DNA of 64,000 bases, taken from Coccinella septempunctata. Lineage: Eukaryota > Arthropoda > Insecta > Coleoptera > Coccinellidae. A program made the translations under genes and the position numbers. Under the pieces are notes generated by a model. The model was given only the letters and a program-made list of their open reading frames with translations, was not told the DNA's origin and did not search any database. The DNA is taken from NCBI RefSeq assembly GCF_907165205.1, contig NC_058189.1, forward strand, positions 2,916,501 to 2,980,500, given 5' to 3'. Position 1 is the stretch's first letter, and each line of letters opens with the position of its first letter. Positions 11,972-22,479 of the stretch are shown here, piece after piece.

Positions 11972-12172
11972 ATAGTCTTAAAATGTTTGAATTCTCTGGG
12001 AATAAAATTTCGATATTTTATTCGATTTTTCTGTATACGCTGCAGACCTGCAGGCTAAAATTAATTTGCAACTTGAAATCATATTAATAAGAATTTTCAT
12101 CACAAGAATCTTATTTTAACTAAATTTTTCTGCAATTTAAGTCAATATTCCTAACTCATGTGGAGCAGTTTA

Positions 12173-12474
12173 TTTTGTTGTAGTATACGTGTATGTTTCG
12201 CCAGGACTTTCAACGTTTGTATCATTTCTTCGTATTCTTATCAATTTTTACAAGATTTCAAAATCACGAAAAAATGAGTGAATGGGGATAATTTAATATC
12301 AATTGAGGAGTTTCGGAGCTTTGGAGTTATTAGTAGAAAAACTATTCTTTATTTTTTTTTCAAGAGACTCTTATGTGTCTTCTGATAACTACGAAATAAA
12401 TAAACAAATATTATGATGGGGTTTCATTTTCCGTGAGCTTTTCAACGAACCCACACATGGTATCTAAACAAATA
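12173..12474. other. Unassigned intron sequence, 12173-12474
   Basis: About 300 bases with no repeat partner or coding signal recognised. Confidence 0.4.
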
Positions 12475-13275
12475 CAGGGTGTATTTGGAGGTGAGGCTTT
12501 TTTTTTCAACAGAAGGTAAAACTGGTCAGAATGAAGCGTATTACCAAAAATCACCTGAACAAAACTTTCAAAATGAAAAAGTTGAAAAAAAATTGAAAAT
12601 GATTACTGCAGTAGATCCTAATACGACACTATAGTGGAAAAAACTTATCTCCTGATTCGACCATGTGGTTTCGTTTAGGATATTGTCTAGTTCGATATTA
12701 ACGTGGTAATGAAAATGGAAACTTAGGATTGCCGAATTGTTCTCATTATTTTTTAGTAACTTACACGATTTTATGAAATGGCTCATTTCGATATCAACTG
12801 AAAGAAGAGACTTAGGTCACAAGTGTAAAAAATAGAATAATACTTCAAAATCTCACCAATAAAATTCGTCTAAACTATTCACGAATTTTTTCACAATGGG
12901 CCTCACAATCTTCTTGTTCGAACATTCTAACAACCGTCTCAAAAATGGGATGAAATGGGGAAACATCATAGCACTTTTTCAACATAACTAACATGAGCAC
13001 TTTCAAGAAACTGCCTCGATTTTCTACATTTTTTTTCCCTAAATTGCGGTACAACAATTATGATTCTTTCAAAAGTGACCTGATGCTAATCCTTACTGAA
13101 CCATTCGTTGTCCAGCCATATGTTTATGTTTTGTTACGTTTTTGCGATGCCGGAGTCACCTTCCACAGTCCCGTACTCGAAATTCAATGAAATTTTGTCG
13201 AACTTCTAGGGGTTGTATCTCAGCCTCCTTGAGTATTTTATATAGACAATTTTTGTCACCTTTGAAAACACCCTG
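12475..13275. mobile_element. MITE-A copy 1
   Basis: TA-flanked, 801 bp. Begins CAGGGTGTATTTGGAGGTGA and ends TTTGAAAACACCCTG, inverted with respect to each other. The TIR next to TTCAACAGAAGGTAA is clear on the left but shortened on the right. The minus strand keeps part of the family's open frame (12875-13057, ending EDCEAHCEKIRE). Confidence 0.88.
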
Positions 13276-14304
13276 TATGTTTCTATTTGAAAAACCGAAG
13301 TTGGAAGGGGTTGAAAAGCAACACAGAATTTGCTTTCCAGAAAATGAGGGTATTTAAAAATAAATTGACTGGCTTCAATGTTTTCATTTTGAGTAATTGG
13401 ATGAAGAAATATTAATTTTATTCCAGACTCATAGCCAACCTCGTATTTTAATATTGAGGTTCACATGTTTTATAAATTATACGTCTTACTTGTTTGCAAA
13501 CATTTTCCATTGACAAACTGCCGTTTCGCAGCAGATTAAATTCTTTCGAGAGAAATGAGAACGCAGATTTAATATACTCTTCTGCATATACCAAAACTCA
13601 TACATCTGAAGCTGCAAAACCACGTCTGAGCATCTAACAAGGAGGGATACTGCGCTCGAAGCTGGGATTAAGTTCATTTATTACGGACATCCCATTAGGG
13701 TTTATTGTTTCTTGTAGCTGATCTCTCTCCGTAACATGAGACAGAAGGTTCTATTCTGTGGGAACGAAATCAGCCAGGATTTTAGTCGATTTTGGGCAAA
13801 GTCGACAGGGGGTCCTCTTGATTAAATATCGACTTCCTAGACTCTACTTCCTGCTGATAATGTATATACGTGATATATGGAGGTTAAAGTTGGGCCCGGA
13901 GTAATAAATAATAATTTAACCATACCCGTTAGAACATGTTACACTGAACAATAGCACTATGGAGAAGGGATGACCATTACCAGGAAGTACGGTCGAATAT
14001 GAATTGAAAATGGTCCAACGACGTGAAGTTTCACCAACGCCAACTCATTTCATGGAGATTTTAGATCGTTATAACGAATAGGTGCGGAAGTTGTATATGA
14101 GGGGTTTTGTAAGGTGAAAACATAAATAGAAAATTTGTAAAACGTGAAGCAAGGTTTTAATTACAAAGCTTATTTCAGTTCAATTATCTTTTCTTTCTTC
14201 TTGTTCTTCTTCAACTCTACTCAGCTTCAGATTCATTCTACAAATGCTCAGACAGGCTTTCAGTGACTGGCTATAATAGTGATGTCATGATTCGAATGGC
14301 AATA
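13276..14304. other. Unassigned intron sequence, 13276-14304
   Basis: No gene or element recognised. A 63-codon minus frame at 13486-13677 has no known motif. Confidence 0.4.
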
Positions 14305-14707
14305 CAGGGTGTATTTGAAGGTGAGACTTTTTCTCAACAGAAGGTAGAACTGGTCAAAATGAAGCATTTCACCAAAAATCACCTATACAAAACTTTCAAA
14401 ATGATTACTGAAATAGATACTAATACGAGCCTAGACCGTTTGTTAGCTGAATCATCGCAAAGCAGTGGGAAAAAACTTATCTCCTGATTCGACTATGTGG
14501 TTTCGTTTAGGATATTGGCTAGTTCGATATTAAAGTGGTAATGAAAATGGAAACTTAGGATTGCCGAATTGTTCTCATTAATTTTTAAGTAACTTACACG
14601 ATTTTTTGAAATGGCTCATTTCAATACCAACTGACAGAAGAGACTTAGGACACAAGTGTAAAAATTAGAATGATACTTCAAAATCTCTCCAATAAAATTC
14701 GTCTAAA

Positions 14708-15037
14708 TTATTCACGAAGTTTTTCACAATGGGCATCAGAATCTTCTTGTTCGAACATTCCAACAATCGTCGCAAAAATGGGATGAAATGGGGAAACGTC
14801 ATAGCACTTTTTCAACATAACTAACATAAGCACTTTCAAGAAACTGTCTCGATTTTCTACATTTTTTTTCACCTTAAATTGCACGATACAACAATTATGA
14901 TTCTCTCCAAAGTGACCTGATGCATCTAATCCGATGAACTTGGTACTGAACCATTCATTGTCCGGCCATATATCTATGTTTTGTTTCGTTTTTGCGATGC
15001 CTGAGTCACCTTCCACAGTCCCGTACTTAAAATTCAA
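14708..15037 (-). other. Antisense open frame in MITE-A, unknown product
   Basis: 109 codons, from MNFKYGTVEGDSG to EDSDAHCEKLRE. I do not recognise it. Related frames are partly open in the other four MITE-A copies (12875-13057, 33494-33802, 44645-44833, 59964-60149), with substitutions, insertions and early ends. The recurrent openness could reflect a captured gene fragment, or merely a stop-poor strand in a family of common descent. Amino-acid changes between copies are frequent, which argues against selection on the protein. Confidence 0.35.
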
Positions 15038-15077
15038 TGAAATTTTGTCGAACTTCTAGGGGTTGTATCTAAGCCAT

Positions 15078-15691
15078 TTCTCAACTTTGGACATAAAGGA
15101 TATAAGGCATTTTGTCGATCTAGTTGTTCATCTTGTGGCACAGGTATTCCTATGCCCAAATTTTCAGATGGAAAAACTGAATGACATGAATGGCAAAGAG
15201 CTCGTTCTTTATCAGAAAGTTTCTGGAAAAGATGGATGAAAGAATATCTTCCCACACTGACGAAAAGGAACAAATGGACTAATGATAATCAATGTATCAA
15301 AGAAGGTGATTTGGTATTGCTAGCAGATGAGAATGTTCCACGATTCCAGTGGCGTCTAGGCAGGTTTGGGAACGTACATCGAGGGCCCGATGGAAGGGTT
15401 CGTGTCGTCGACGTTAAAACCAATGTTGGCGAATACAGACGGTCAGTTCACAAAATTTGCCGGGTGGAAATTGAAGACTAAACTTTTTTGGCTTGGGAGA
15501 ATGTTAGAATTTGAGTTGAGTTATTATCTTAGATTTTTGTATCATTGTTGCATTTACATTAGGATCATAGTTGATAGTTTGAAATAAAAAAGGGAGGGGT
15601 GACATTATATATGACAGAAAAAATAAAGACTGAAAAGACGTCCGACTTTTAATTAAAGACTTTGAGTTCAGTAGTAGACCAAGAACTGAAC
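15078..15691 (+). mobile_element. Bel/Pao LTR-retrotransposon tail inserted in MITE-A copy 2
   Basis: The sequence interrupts the MITE between two copies of AGCCAT (15072-15077 and 15692-15697), fitting a 5-6-bp target duplication. It holds the C-terminal end of a Bel/Pao polyprotein, then a purine-rich AAAAAAGGGAGGGG run at about 15586, then TGACATTATATATGACAG, which may be the LTR start, and a short stretch ending near GAACTGAAC. There is no 5' LTR, so the insertion is heavily shortened or internally deleted. Confidence 0.65.
15191..15481 (+). pseudogene. Bel/Pao polyprotein C-terminal fragment (DUF5641-like)
   Basis: The in-frame reading runs from WQRARSL through FWKRWMKEYLPTL, KEGDLVLLADENVPR, GRFGNVHRGPDGRVRVVDVK and stops after VEIED. 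This is the small domain that follows integrase in Bel/Pao polyproteins (DUF5641); the WxxW..EYL, GDLVL, W.LGR and DG.VR.V.V landmarks are all visible. A TGA lies in frame just upstream at 15182. Protease, reverse transcriptase and integrase core are missing, so it cannot move by itself. Confidence 0.8.
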
Positions 15692-15789
15692 AGCCATCTT
15701 GGATGTTTTATATAGACAATTTTTGGTTCAACGACTCATTTTGATGACCTTCTGTCAAAAAGAAGCCGCACCTTTGAAAACACCCTGTA

Positions 15790-16220
15790 TATTCCTAGTG
15801 TCCATTCAATATTATGGTTGTATGAAGCATCCTATGCTTAACTAAAAACTAAGCAGCAAATAAAGTTCGACTAATTACTTCGACATTACTTTGGTGATGT
15901 TAGATTTAACCCCGTGATACAAAGCATTATCCTTGGCTTGTATGCCATTGGCGTAGTGTGTTTTTTTCAACCCCTTCTCGTTGTACAGGTCGCGTAAATG
16001 TAAGACGTTTTTGGGGAAGAATAGTAAAGGTCTCTACAAAGTTTTTTGATGCTGGGTGGATTGCTAGGTTAACATTACTGGCTGTCTTTGCCACTTTTTC
16101 GGATTATGCGTTGCTATGGAAATATCACCGGTTTATGAGAGTACCTTTTTTTCAACTCTAGCTATAGCTTCAACGTTTCTTCGACGATTCTTCAGTATGC
16201 TGTGAAGCATCGTACTTGGT
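15790..16220. other. Unassigned intron sequence, 15790-16220
   Basis: No repeat partner recognised. A 67-codon plus frame at 15958-16161 has no known motif. Confidence 0.4.
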
Positions 16221-16470
16221 CTATTCGTAACTGACCACTTCACAGAACTGGAGTCGGCGATCGGGATCATCCTCATTCAGTTTCTGAACCAATCTTATCT
16301 TATAAGGATGGAATTTATGTTGTTCAAGGATTCTCATGATTTTTGTGCGTGAAACACCAGATGTATCGGATAATTTCCTAGTAGTAAAAGTCGGATCCAT
16401 TGCTACATGACCTAAGACAACCACGTCCCTCGCGTCGTCTCTTTCATAATCTCTCTTTTTGTTTCCGACT
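16221..16470 (-). pseudogene. Transposase N-terminal HTH fragment
   Basis: On the minus strand the frame reads VLGHVAMDPTFTTRKLSDTS, then GVSRTKIMRILEQHKFHPYK, and LNEDDPDRRLQFCE. This has the layout of insect mariner-like transposases whose DNA-binding half ends in 'FHPYKI.LVQ.L...D..RR..FC'. The catalytic half is absent; the frame stops at 16221. It is fused in frame with element D copy 1 sequence (residues before about 60 of the 146-codon frame), which looks accidental. Confidence 0.55.
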
Positions 16471-17211
16471 GAACCAGTAGCGCCAAATTTGACAACCGTG
16501 ATTTTGTTGTTAGGCAGTAGTAAGAATTGAATAATTTTTGTTTGTACACTGTCTGAAAAGTTTAATAGGTGCGTTGTTTTATTTAGTTTTATTGCTTTCA
16601 TTGATTGATATTGTTTTACAAACGATGAGCCTTTTTGATAATACAGTTGTAAAAGTTTCAAGCAAACATCTGTTGAGTAGACTCAAAGGGGAGACTTGAC
16701 CCACGGTTGGGAGACATAATCTGTGGTCAAAGTTTCCCGCACTGAGCTTGAATAATAGTTTGCTATTAGAGAATTAAATAATAGAAATAAATATGAAAAA
16801 ATATACAAAGGTTCAAAAAAGTGAAAAACATCTCGGAAATAAGGGAGAGTGACTCTGAAATAGTAAATATGTATTTCATACGCTGATACATCTTATAATG
16901 AAAACCTTGACATAGACAATAGTTGGTCATTGGAAATTGTTTTCTTTCAATGTTTTTGCTGATAAACAAACTTATGGTCAAGTATCTCTCGCCCCCTGTT
17001 AAACTCTCCCATGGGTTAGGGAGACCAATATTCGATTCCTAAAAACAGAATTGCTGTACTCAAAATGTTCATCTCACCATCACTTTACTATAATCTATCG
17101 TTACCTATTTGGGCATGATATCTTCACGCAAAAAAAATGAGTTGTTCCCATTTACAGATACAACTTAAGTGGCTTCAGAGTGAAAAGAGGTTCAACTCTT
17201 TCGGATTCTCC
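16471..17211. mobile_element. Element D copy 1 (left end lost)
   Basis: Matches element D copy 3 from CGTGATTTTGTTGTTAGG through to GAGGTTCAACTCTTTCGGAT. It contains several GGGAGACTTGACCC- and GGGAGACATAA-type motifs in both directions. The left terminal part is replaced by the transposase fragment at 16221-16470. Directly followed by part of a MITE-B. Confidence 0.75.
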
Positions 17212-17434
17212 ATACGTAATGGTCATAATGAGAAAACTGGAAGACGTGGGTGATATCTTGTGTTAGAAAAAGATTAATCAAATAAATGAAAAACTATATT
17301 CCGAAATTCATATCATTCGATACGACCTTTTGTAAGATAATAACAATTTTTTATGGTTTTTCAATATTACAACATTTTCTTTTGACCTCAAGAATCTACT
17401 GTTAAATATTTGTGGGATTCAATGACTCATTCTT
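17212..17434. mobile_element. MITE-B copy c (right half)
   Basis: Begins inside the family (GTAATGGTCATAATGAGAAA) exactly where element D copy 1 ends, and runs to the right TIR (GATTCAATGACTCATTCTT, then TA). It is likely that D inserted in this MITE, but the left half is not found on the other side of D. Confidence 0.7.
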
Positions 17435-17677
17435 TATGAGAAAGGTATACTTCATTCAAATTTATTTTAGCAGTCGGTTGGCCATGAAATAATTTTCTCA
17501 AGTTTTTGTAACTAGAACGAAGTTAGGTTGGCACTCATGAAATGTCGTTAATGTCATTTGGTATTTCTATGATGTCATAACGCCATTGCCACAACTAATA
17601 TCAATTTTTATTACGAAAATGCCGAAAGTGATTGAAAAAAGAGACAGGGTTTCAGGAAGTGCTATTTAGAATTCAGG

Positions 17678-18313
17678 CAGTGGCGTACCGACATAGTTCG
17701 GGGCCTGGGGCGGCTTTTGATGAGGGGGCCCTATAGAATATATTTAAAGATGAAACTTTTCCTCAAAATTTTTTGAAGGTTAGTTTTAATGCATCGTGAT
17801 GAACACCCCACATAGTAACACTAATAAGTCTTTTCACTGTCACTCAAACAGTTTCGATAACAAATATAAATTACTATCAAGCACAATGAAGGTACCAGAC
17901 AACAGACATAAATAGGTATGTTTATAATGATTTTTAATTTTAAAATTACATAATATATTTTACTCTGAAATTACATAGTTATATGTTGTACAGTAACGAG
18001 TGAAAACAAGACATACAAATTTCAATGAATAGTAAAAACAAAGAACATATTAAAATGTTTTTTTGCGAGACTTGACTTCTGAAAATTGTTGGATTAATTC
18101 GTCAAAATTGACATGTATTTTGAATGTTGACGGAACAATAACTAACTAACCATTTGTATAATGTGGAGGTCTTTGCCGTCATGGGGCCTGATAAGTTATT
18201 TAAATTTTTTTTTAAAATATGTTTGGTTTTTTTTTGCCCATCATTTGGGGGCCTATGCTGGTGCGGGGCCTGGGGCGGACCGCCCCACCGCCCCCCCCTA
18301 CGGTACGCTACTG
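17678..18313. mobile_element. Non-autonomous hAT element with 8-bp target duplication
   Basis: It begins CAGTGGCGTACCG and ends, in reverse complement, CAGTAGCGTACCGTAGG. AATTCAGG occurs on both sides (17670-17677 and 18314-18321), while element C copies 1 and 4 have AATTCAGG once at that position. Eight-base duplications and CAGNG ends are typical of hAT. No transposase is present; open frames near 18154-18357 come from the G/C-rich end (GGGGCCTGGGGCGGACCGCC). Confidence 0.93.
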
Positions 18314-18830
18314 AATTCAGGTCCGCTCATTCAAATAGTTATACCCTGATATTCTAAAATCCACAATACGTCAGACGGTAGCGAACATATTCAATGTAAG
18401 AGAATTTATATGATGTTTCATCTGAACGACTTATATTTCAGCTATATTAAATATTTCCACTATGAGAAAGATTGTGAATGAAGAGGATGACAAAGAATTT
18501 CCTTCTATTGGGAGACCCAAAAAAGTGGTGGCATTTTAGAATTTTATGTTTGAGTTAATTAATGCGAAAAGTTTACTACAGGATTTTCGATAAATGTCAT
18601 CGTAGAATAAGTTCCCTAAAATGGATTTTTCTATTTTTCATTTGACTTGTCCTATACAATGTAAATGTCTTAAGGTACTAATAAATACCTAATTATTATT
18701 ATTACATCAATGTATTAAGATGTATAGCCACAAATACGCGCAAGTTGCCCTGTTACTTGTTTATTCATGTGAAATTTTTGTTCAAAGGTGAAGTTCATCT
18801 CAACTTGAAACTTCCTTCAATTCCTCTTAC

Positions 18831-19184
18831 TTATATTGATGCAAGATGATTTTTGTTGAAGAATTTAACATTCTTGTAATTATCTGTTAATTCCTTCGGG
18901 AGATACCCATTCCCAACCACTGCATCATATGCATTCGGGTTAATATTTTTGAAATCTACAAATGATCTAAGCCAAAGAAGATAACGAACATTTACTCTCC
19001 TCAAGCTAGTGCATATTATGATATTATACTGATCTCTTGTATTTTCCATGCAAATAACTGGATTTGGTATGCCTTCAATCAGTTTGTATAAACTTCTATT
19101 ATGTTCGTCACCTATTCTCCGAAGAGATTTAACATTGTGATAAAATACGTAATAAAAGAAAATTTTACTTAGAACGGGTAACAT
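18831..19184 (-). other. Antisense open frame in element C copy 2, unknown product
   Basis: 117 codons, including RSLYKLIEGIPNPVICMENT, RRVNVRYLLW and DAVVGNGYLPKELTDNYKN. Pieces of the same reading appear in C copy 3 (36122-36313) and, frame-broken, in copies 1 and 4. It lies opposite in strand to the HTH exons. It reads like real protein rather than noise but I do not recognise it; it could be a captured fragment or a second gene of the parent transposon. Confidence 0.35.
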
Positions 19185-19311
19185 AGCGTTGATTTAAAAC
19201 CCAAAAATGTTTTGACAAGCTTCATCACCCTACATTTTCGTACTATACAGAGTGAAATGTGTCAAATTTTCATGGCCAACCGACTGCTAAAATAAAAGTG
19301 AATGAAGTATA

Positions 19312-20130
19312 GATCATTGGGTACCTATCGGTGACAACAATTCAAGGGCAAAATTATCGTTTCAAAGATCTAAATCTGTTTATTCATTGCTTCCATTATT
19401 CGGTTATCGGACCAGTTCACATCAATAATAAGCCACACTGTGGATATAAATGCTCTTTATCGATCCCTACTCGTTTTTTGGAGGACCATCAATATATCCG
19501 GAACGACACATTCAAACGTCATAAATTAAAACCCTAGAAATCCCATAAACCGCCAGAACGACGATATTTATAGGCGTTCATCGTGGCTGGAAAGGGTTCG
19601 GGGCTGAAGACAAATCGGGAATACGAATTGCCGTCCCTATTGTCACGCTGCCACACCGGGGGACCCTTATCTTGGATTCCAATTTGTAATCTGAGGAGGA
19701 AATAATGCACGGATTGCGGTTTCGGGAGATCAGAAATTTTCAAATATCTGACATACGTCGGGTTTCCCGGGATTTTCTCGTGCTCTATCCCGTTTCCCAT
19801 TTGGATTGTCGCTGCCGCAAAATGGCGAATTGGAAACTGAGTAACGCTTCTAGAATATTAAAATTTCGAGTGTTCCAGAGGATGTATCTTCGTTTTGTAC
19901 ATTTATATTTCATCCGGAAAGTCGTCTCGCCGAATAAAACACCTTTTTTATTCACCATTTCTCCAGTTTTGGCTTCGTTGAGAGACAGAGATCACAGAAT
20001 ACAACTTTTTTTGGTCCAACTAGTTTGGTTCTACCAATTTTGTCCTAATTTTTCATTCAACTCAATATGAATATTTAATTTGTTATCAAAGCTAGCTTTT
20101 CACCTGTAATATACTTATATTTTCATAAAT
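19312..20130. other. Single-copy block 2
   Basis: GC-richer between about 19380 and 19830, no second copy in the window, no coding motif recognised (121-codon plus frame at 19705-20070 without known features). Confidence 0.4.
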
Positions 20131-20330
20131 GGGGAGTCCGGGAGAGTTGAACCCCTTTTCACTCTGAAGCCACTTAAGTTCTATCTGTAAATGGTAGCAA
20201 CTCATTTTTTTGCGTGAAGATATCATGCCCAAATAGGTAACGATAGATAACAGAAGAGTGATGTTGAGATGAATATTTTGAGTACAGCAATTCTTTTTTT
20301 AAGAACCGATAATTGGCTCATGTCTCCCTA

Positions 20331-21618
20331 CTGATTTTTACTGATTACTGATTGCTGGGTGTGTTGGACGGATAAACCCAAACCTGCCACTGCGACAAAG
20401 CGGTCTATTGTAGCACACAGGCAAGCTCATAGAGCTAGATCTCTCCCTCCAGTCCCATCCTGCCCAAAAAGGAGATGATGTCGGAGGGGGAGTGATTCTT
20501 GAGTTCCTCTAGGATCATCTTCGGAGAGCCAAAAACTCCATGTCTGACCCTGTCTGCCGCCGGGCAGACACAGAGGATATGCTCAATTGTTTCGTCCTCC
20601 TCTAAGCAGAGTCTGCAGAGCGGGTCATTGACGATGCTGTTTTTTTTGAGGTGGGCTCTGAGTCTGCAGTGTCCTGTGAAAACCGCCATTATAGTTCTCA
20701 GATTAGTTCTAGAAAATCCTAGCCAACGACTGGTGTATGGGCTGGCAGGCACTGAAATAGCCCTATGCGAGTGACGCAGTCCAGGACGGTTGCGCCAGTG
20801 CTCCAGGACCTTTTGCCTTATCCAGCTGTTGTTTCGGTCCCTGATTAAGGAATTGGAAATTCCTATACTGGGTTCCGGGCCAATAAGCGTTGATGTTGCG
20901 CCTTCTCTGGCTAGAGCATCCGATGCATCGTTGCCTCTGAAGCCAGAGTGTCCAGGTACCCAAATCAGTTGCAGTCTGTTTGAACTTCCCAATTTGGTGA
21001 GTTTAGATCTGCATTCAAATACCTGTGCCGAGTTGCATTTGTCTGCCGCGAGAGATTTAACCGCAGCTTGACTATCCGTTAGGATTTTTATTGATCTGCC
21101 CGCCCAACCACTGTCAAGTAAATGGCTTGCGCACAGATCAGTGGCGAAGATTTCTGCCTGAAAAGCTGTCGCCAACTTTCCCAGACTGGCACTGAGTTTA
21201 GTCAGCGGTCTACGGCTGTAGACTCCGGCTCCAGATCCCTGACTTGTTCTGGAGCCATCAGTAAACCAGCTATGTCCTTGTTGTTGAAGGTTCCATCAGT
21301 GCTGGTTCTAGTGATTATTTGATCAGTTCTCATGCCCATCACCTCGTCAGCCTCCAGTTGGACTGACAGACGACTGGGCACGAAAATGAGTTTGTCAGGC
21401 TCATTAACGGTAAGGTGGTGGAGCCTGTGGGTTGCTAGTCTTGCCTCTCCCTGGACAAAAATGTGAAGGGAAGGGGGGTCTAATAGCATCTCCATGGACG
21501 CAGTTGGAGTAGAGCGGAATGCCCCCGAAATCATGAGGCATGCCGTTCTCTGGAGTTTTGAAAGTTTATTTTGGGTTAGAAAAAAATAAACTTTCAAAAC
21601 TCCAGAGAACGGCATGCC
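20331..21618 (-). mobile_element. 5'-truncated LINE with RNase H domain
   Basis: On the minus strand it carries the end of a reverse-transcriptase thumb, an RNase H domain and a Cys/His motif, then a short 3' tail of CTGATTA-like repeats (plus strand 20331-20355). It is 5'-truncated; the 5' junction carries a 33-bp perfect inverted duplication (21537-21569 and 21586-21618). Confidence 0.88.
20435..21536 (-). pseudogene. LINE pol: RT thumb, RNase H and zinc knuckle (frameshifted)
   Basis: The upstream frame (21202-21536) reads SKLQRTACLMISGAFRSTPT and EARLATHRLHHL, the usual region after the RT palm. A shift near 21230-21290 leads to the RNase H frame: HSWFTDGSRTS, FQAEIFATDL, ILTDSQAAVKSL and GHSGFRGNDASDALA give the catalytic D, E, D, D. 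Near the end CRLCLEEDETIEHILCVC is the Cys-Cys-His-Cys motif of I/R1/Loa-type LINEs. Stops after LEGEI. RNase H helps remove RNA from the RNA-DNA hybrid. Clade within the I group not decided. Confidence 0.9.
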
Positions 21619-22059
21619 CCCCTAACCTCCCCATATTTCCGAGATATTTTTCACTTTTTGAACCTTTGTATGGTTTTCATATTTATTTCTATTATTCAAT
21701 TTTCTTTTTTTGAAGCAAACTATTATCTAAACTCAATGCGGGAAACTTGGACCGCTAATTATGTCTCCCGACCATAGAATGGATCAAGTCTCCCGCACCT
21801 TAGTCTATTTAACAGATGTTTTCTTGAAACTTTTATTAAAAAATCTCATCGTTTGCAAAACAATATTAATCAATAAAAGCAATGAAACTGAATAACACCA
21901 CGCACCTCTTGAACTTTTCAGACAGTGTCACTAACATGTTGTGCCTTGTCACGAGTATGTCGCAAGCTATTTACGATACCGGTAGCGCGAAATTTGAATT
22001 GAAATATTTGAGGTGGTTCAAGTCTCCTACCTGAACAAGTCTCCCGGACTCCCCCTACC

Positions 22060-22477
22060 ATAAAAATACCAAAAATTCACAGAACCCAACTCTTGAAACT
22101 AAGTTGGACGCTATCTAATGAATATTTGAACGTTTTGTCAAATAAAAGTATTCCTCATATTTTCTCGTATAATGCGCCGTTTTCGAGCAATTTGATGTTC
22201 AAAAATTAAAAAGTATCTGTGAAATTTGAAATATTGGGTACTTTGGCTGAATACAACTCTGTTTAAAACATCCACAGATGTGTAGTGTCACAGATTTAGC
22301 TTGTTATTCTGAAGGGAATTTTGTTTTTCCAGGGGTGGTACAGCTTATTATGAAAACTTAAAATGGCTATATCTTTTTATCAGGGCCGAATCGGAAAAAA
22401 TGGTATAGAAAAAATAGTTTCTTTCCACCTCAAGAATCTACTGTAGAAATATTTGTACGAGTCAAAGAGCTACCCTT
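22060..22477. mobile_element. MITE-B copy d (right part)
   Basis: Starts at CCATAAAAATACCAAAAATT directly after element D copy 2 and ends with the family TIR (ACGAGTCAAAGAGCTACCC), followed by TA. Like copy c, it adjoins an element D. Confidence 0.78.
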
Positions 22478-22479
22478 TA

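Larger units (their letters stand above)
10633..12170 (+). mobile_element. Tc1-B copy 1, Tc1-like DNA transposon
   Basis: 1538 bp between TA dinucleotides. The inverted ends are AACTGCTCCACAAGAGTTAG on the left and the complement AACTGCTCCACATGAGTTAG on the right. One transposase gene lies on the plus strand. A family distinct from Tc1-A in both ends and protein. Confidence 0.95.
14305..15787. mobile_element. MITE-A copy 2, with Bel/Pao-like insertion
   Basis: TA-flanked, starting CAGGGTGTATTTGAAGGTGA and ending TTTGAAAACACCCTG. Length is 1483 bp because about 614 bp at 15078-15691 interrupts it; without that it would be about 870 bp, close to the other copies. This copy has the longest antisense frame of the family, 14708-15037. 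Confidence 0.9.
17448..19309 (+). mobile_element. Element C copy 2, with nested hAT element
   Basis: Inverted ends TACTTCATTCAAATTTATTT and, reversed, AAAATAAAAGTGAATGAAGTA, with TA on each side. Inside are an ATGCCGAAAGTGATTG start context, the intron-bearing HTH exons (shortened upstream of the donor region), and at 18831-19184 the longest antisense frame of the family. A 636-bp hAT-type element interrupts it at 17678-18313. Confidence 0.88.
20131..22054. mobile_element. Element D copy 2, split by an RNase H LINE
   Basis: Outer parts are 20131-20330 and about 21628-22054, in the opposite orientation to copies 1 and 3. The left end is GGGGAGTCCGGGAGAGTTGA and the right end is CTCCCGGACTCCCC, which are inverted. 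About 180 bp of D present in copy 1 (near 16845-17023) is missing at the insertion, so the LINE came with a target deletion. Confidence 0.82.

Noticed and set aside
18154..18357. Proline/glycine-rich frames in the hAT element as a small gene
   Set aside because: They come from the G/C-rich inverted end and do not start in a gene-like context.
20499..21322. Plus-strand frames of 66-93 codons over the RNase H region
   Set aside because: Antisense to the RNase H gene, without known motifs.
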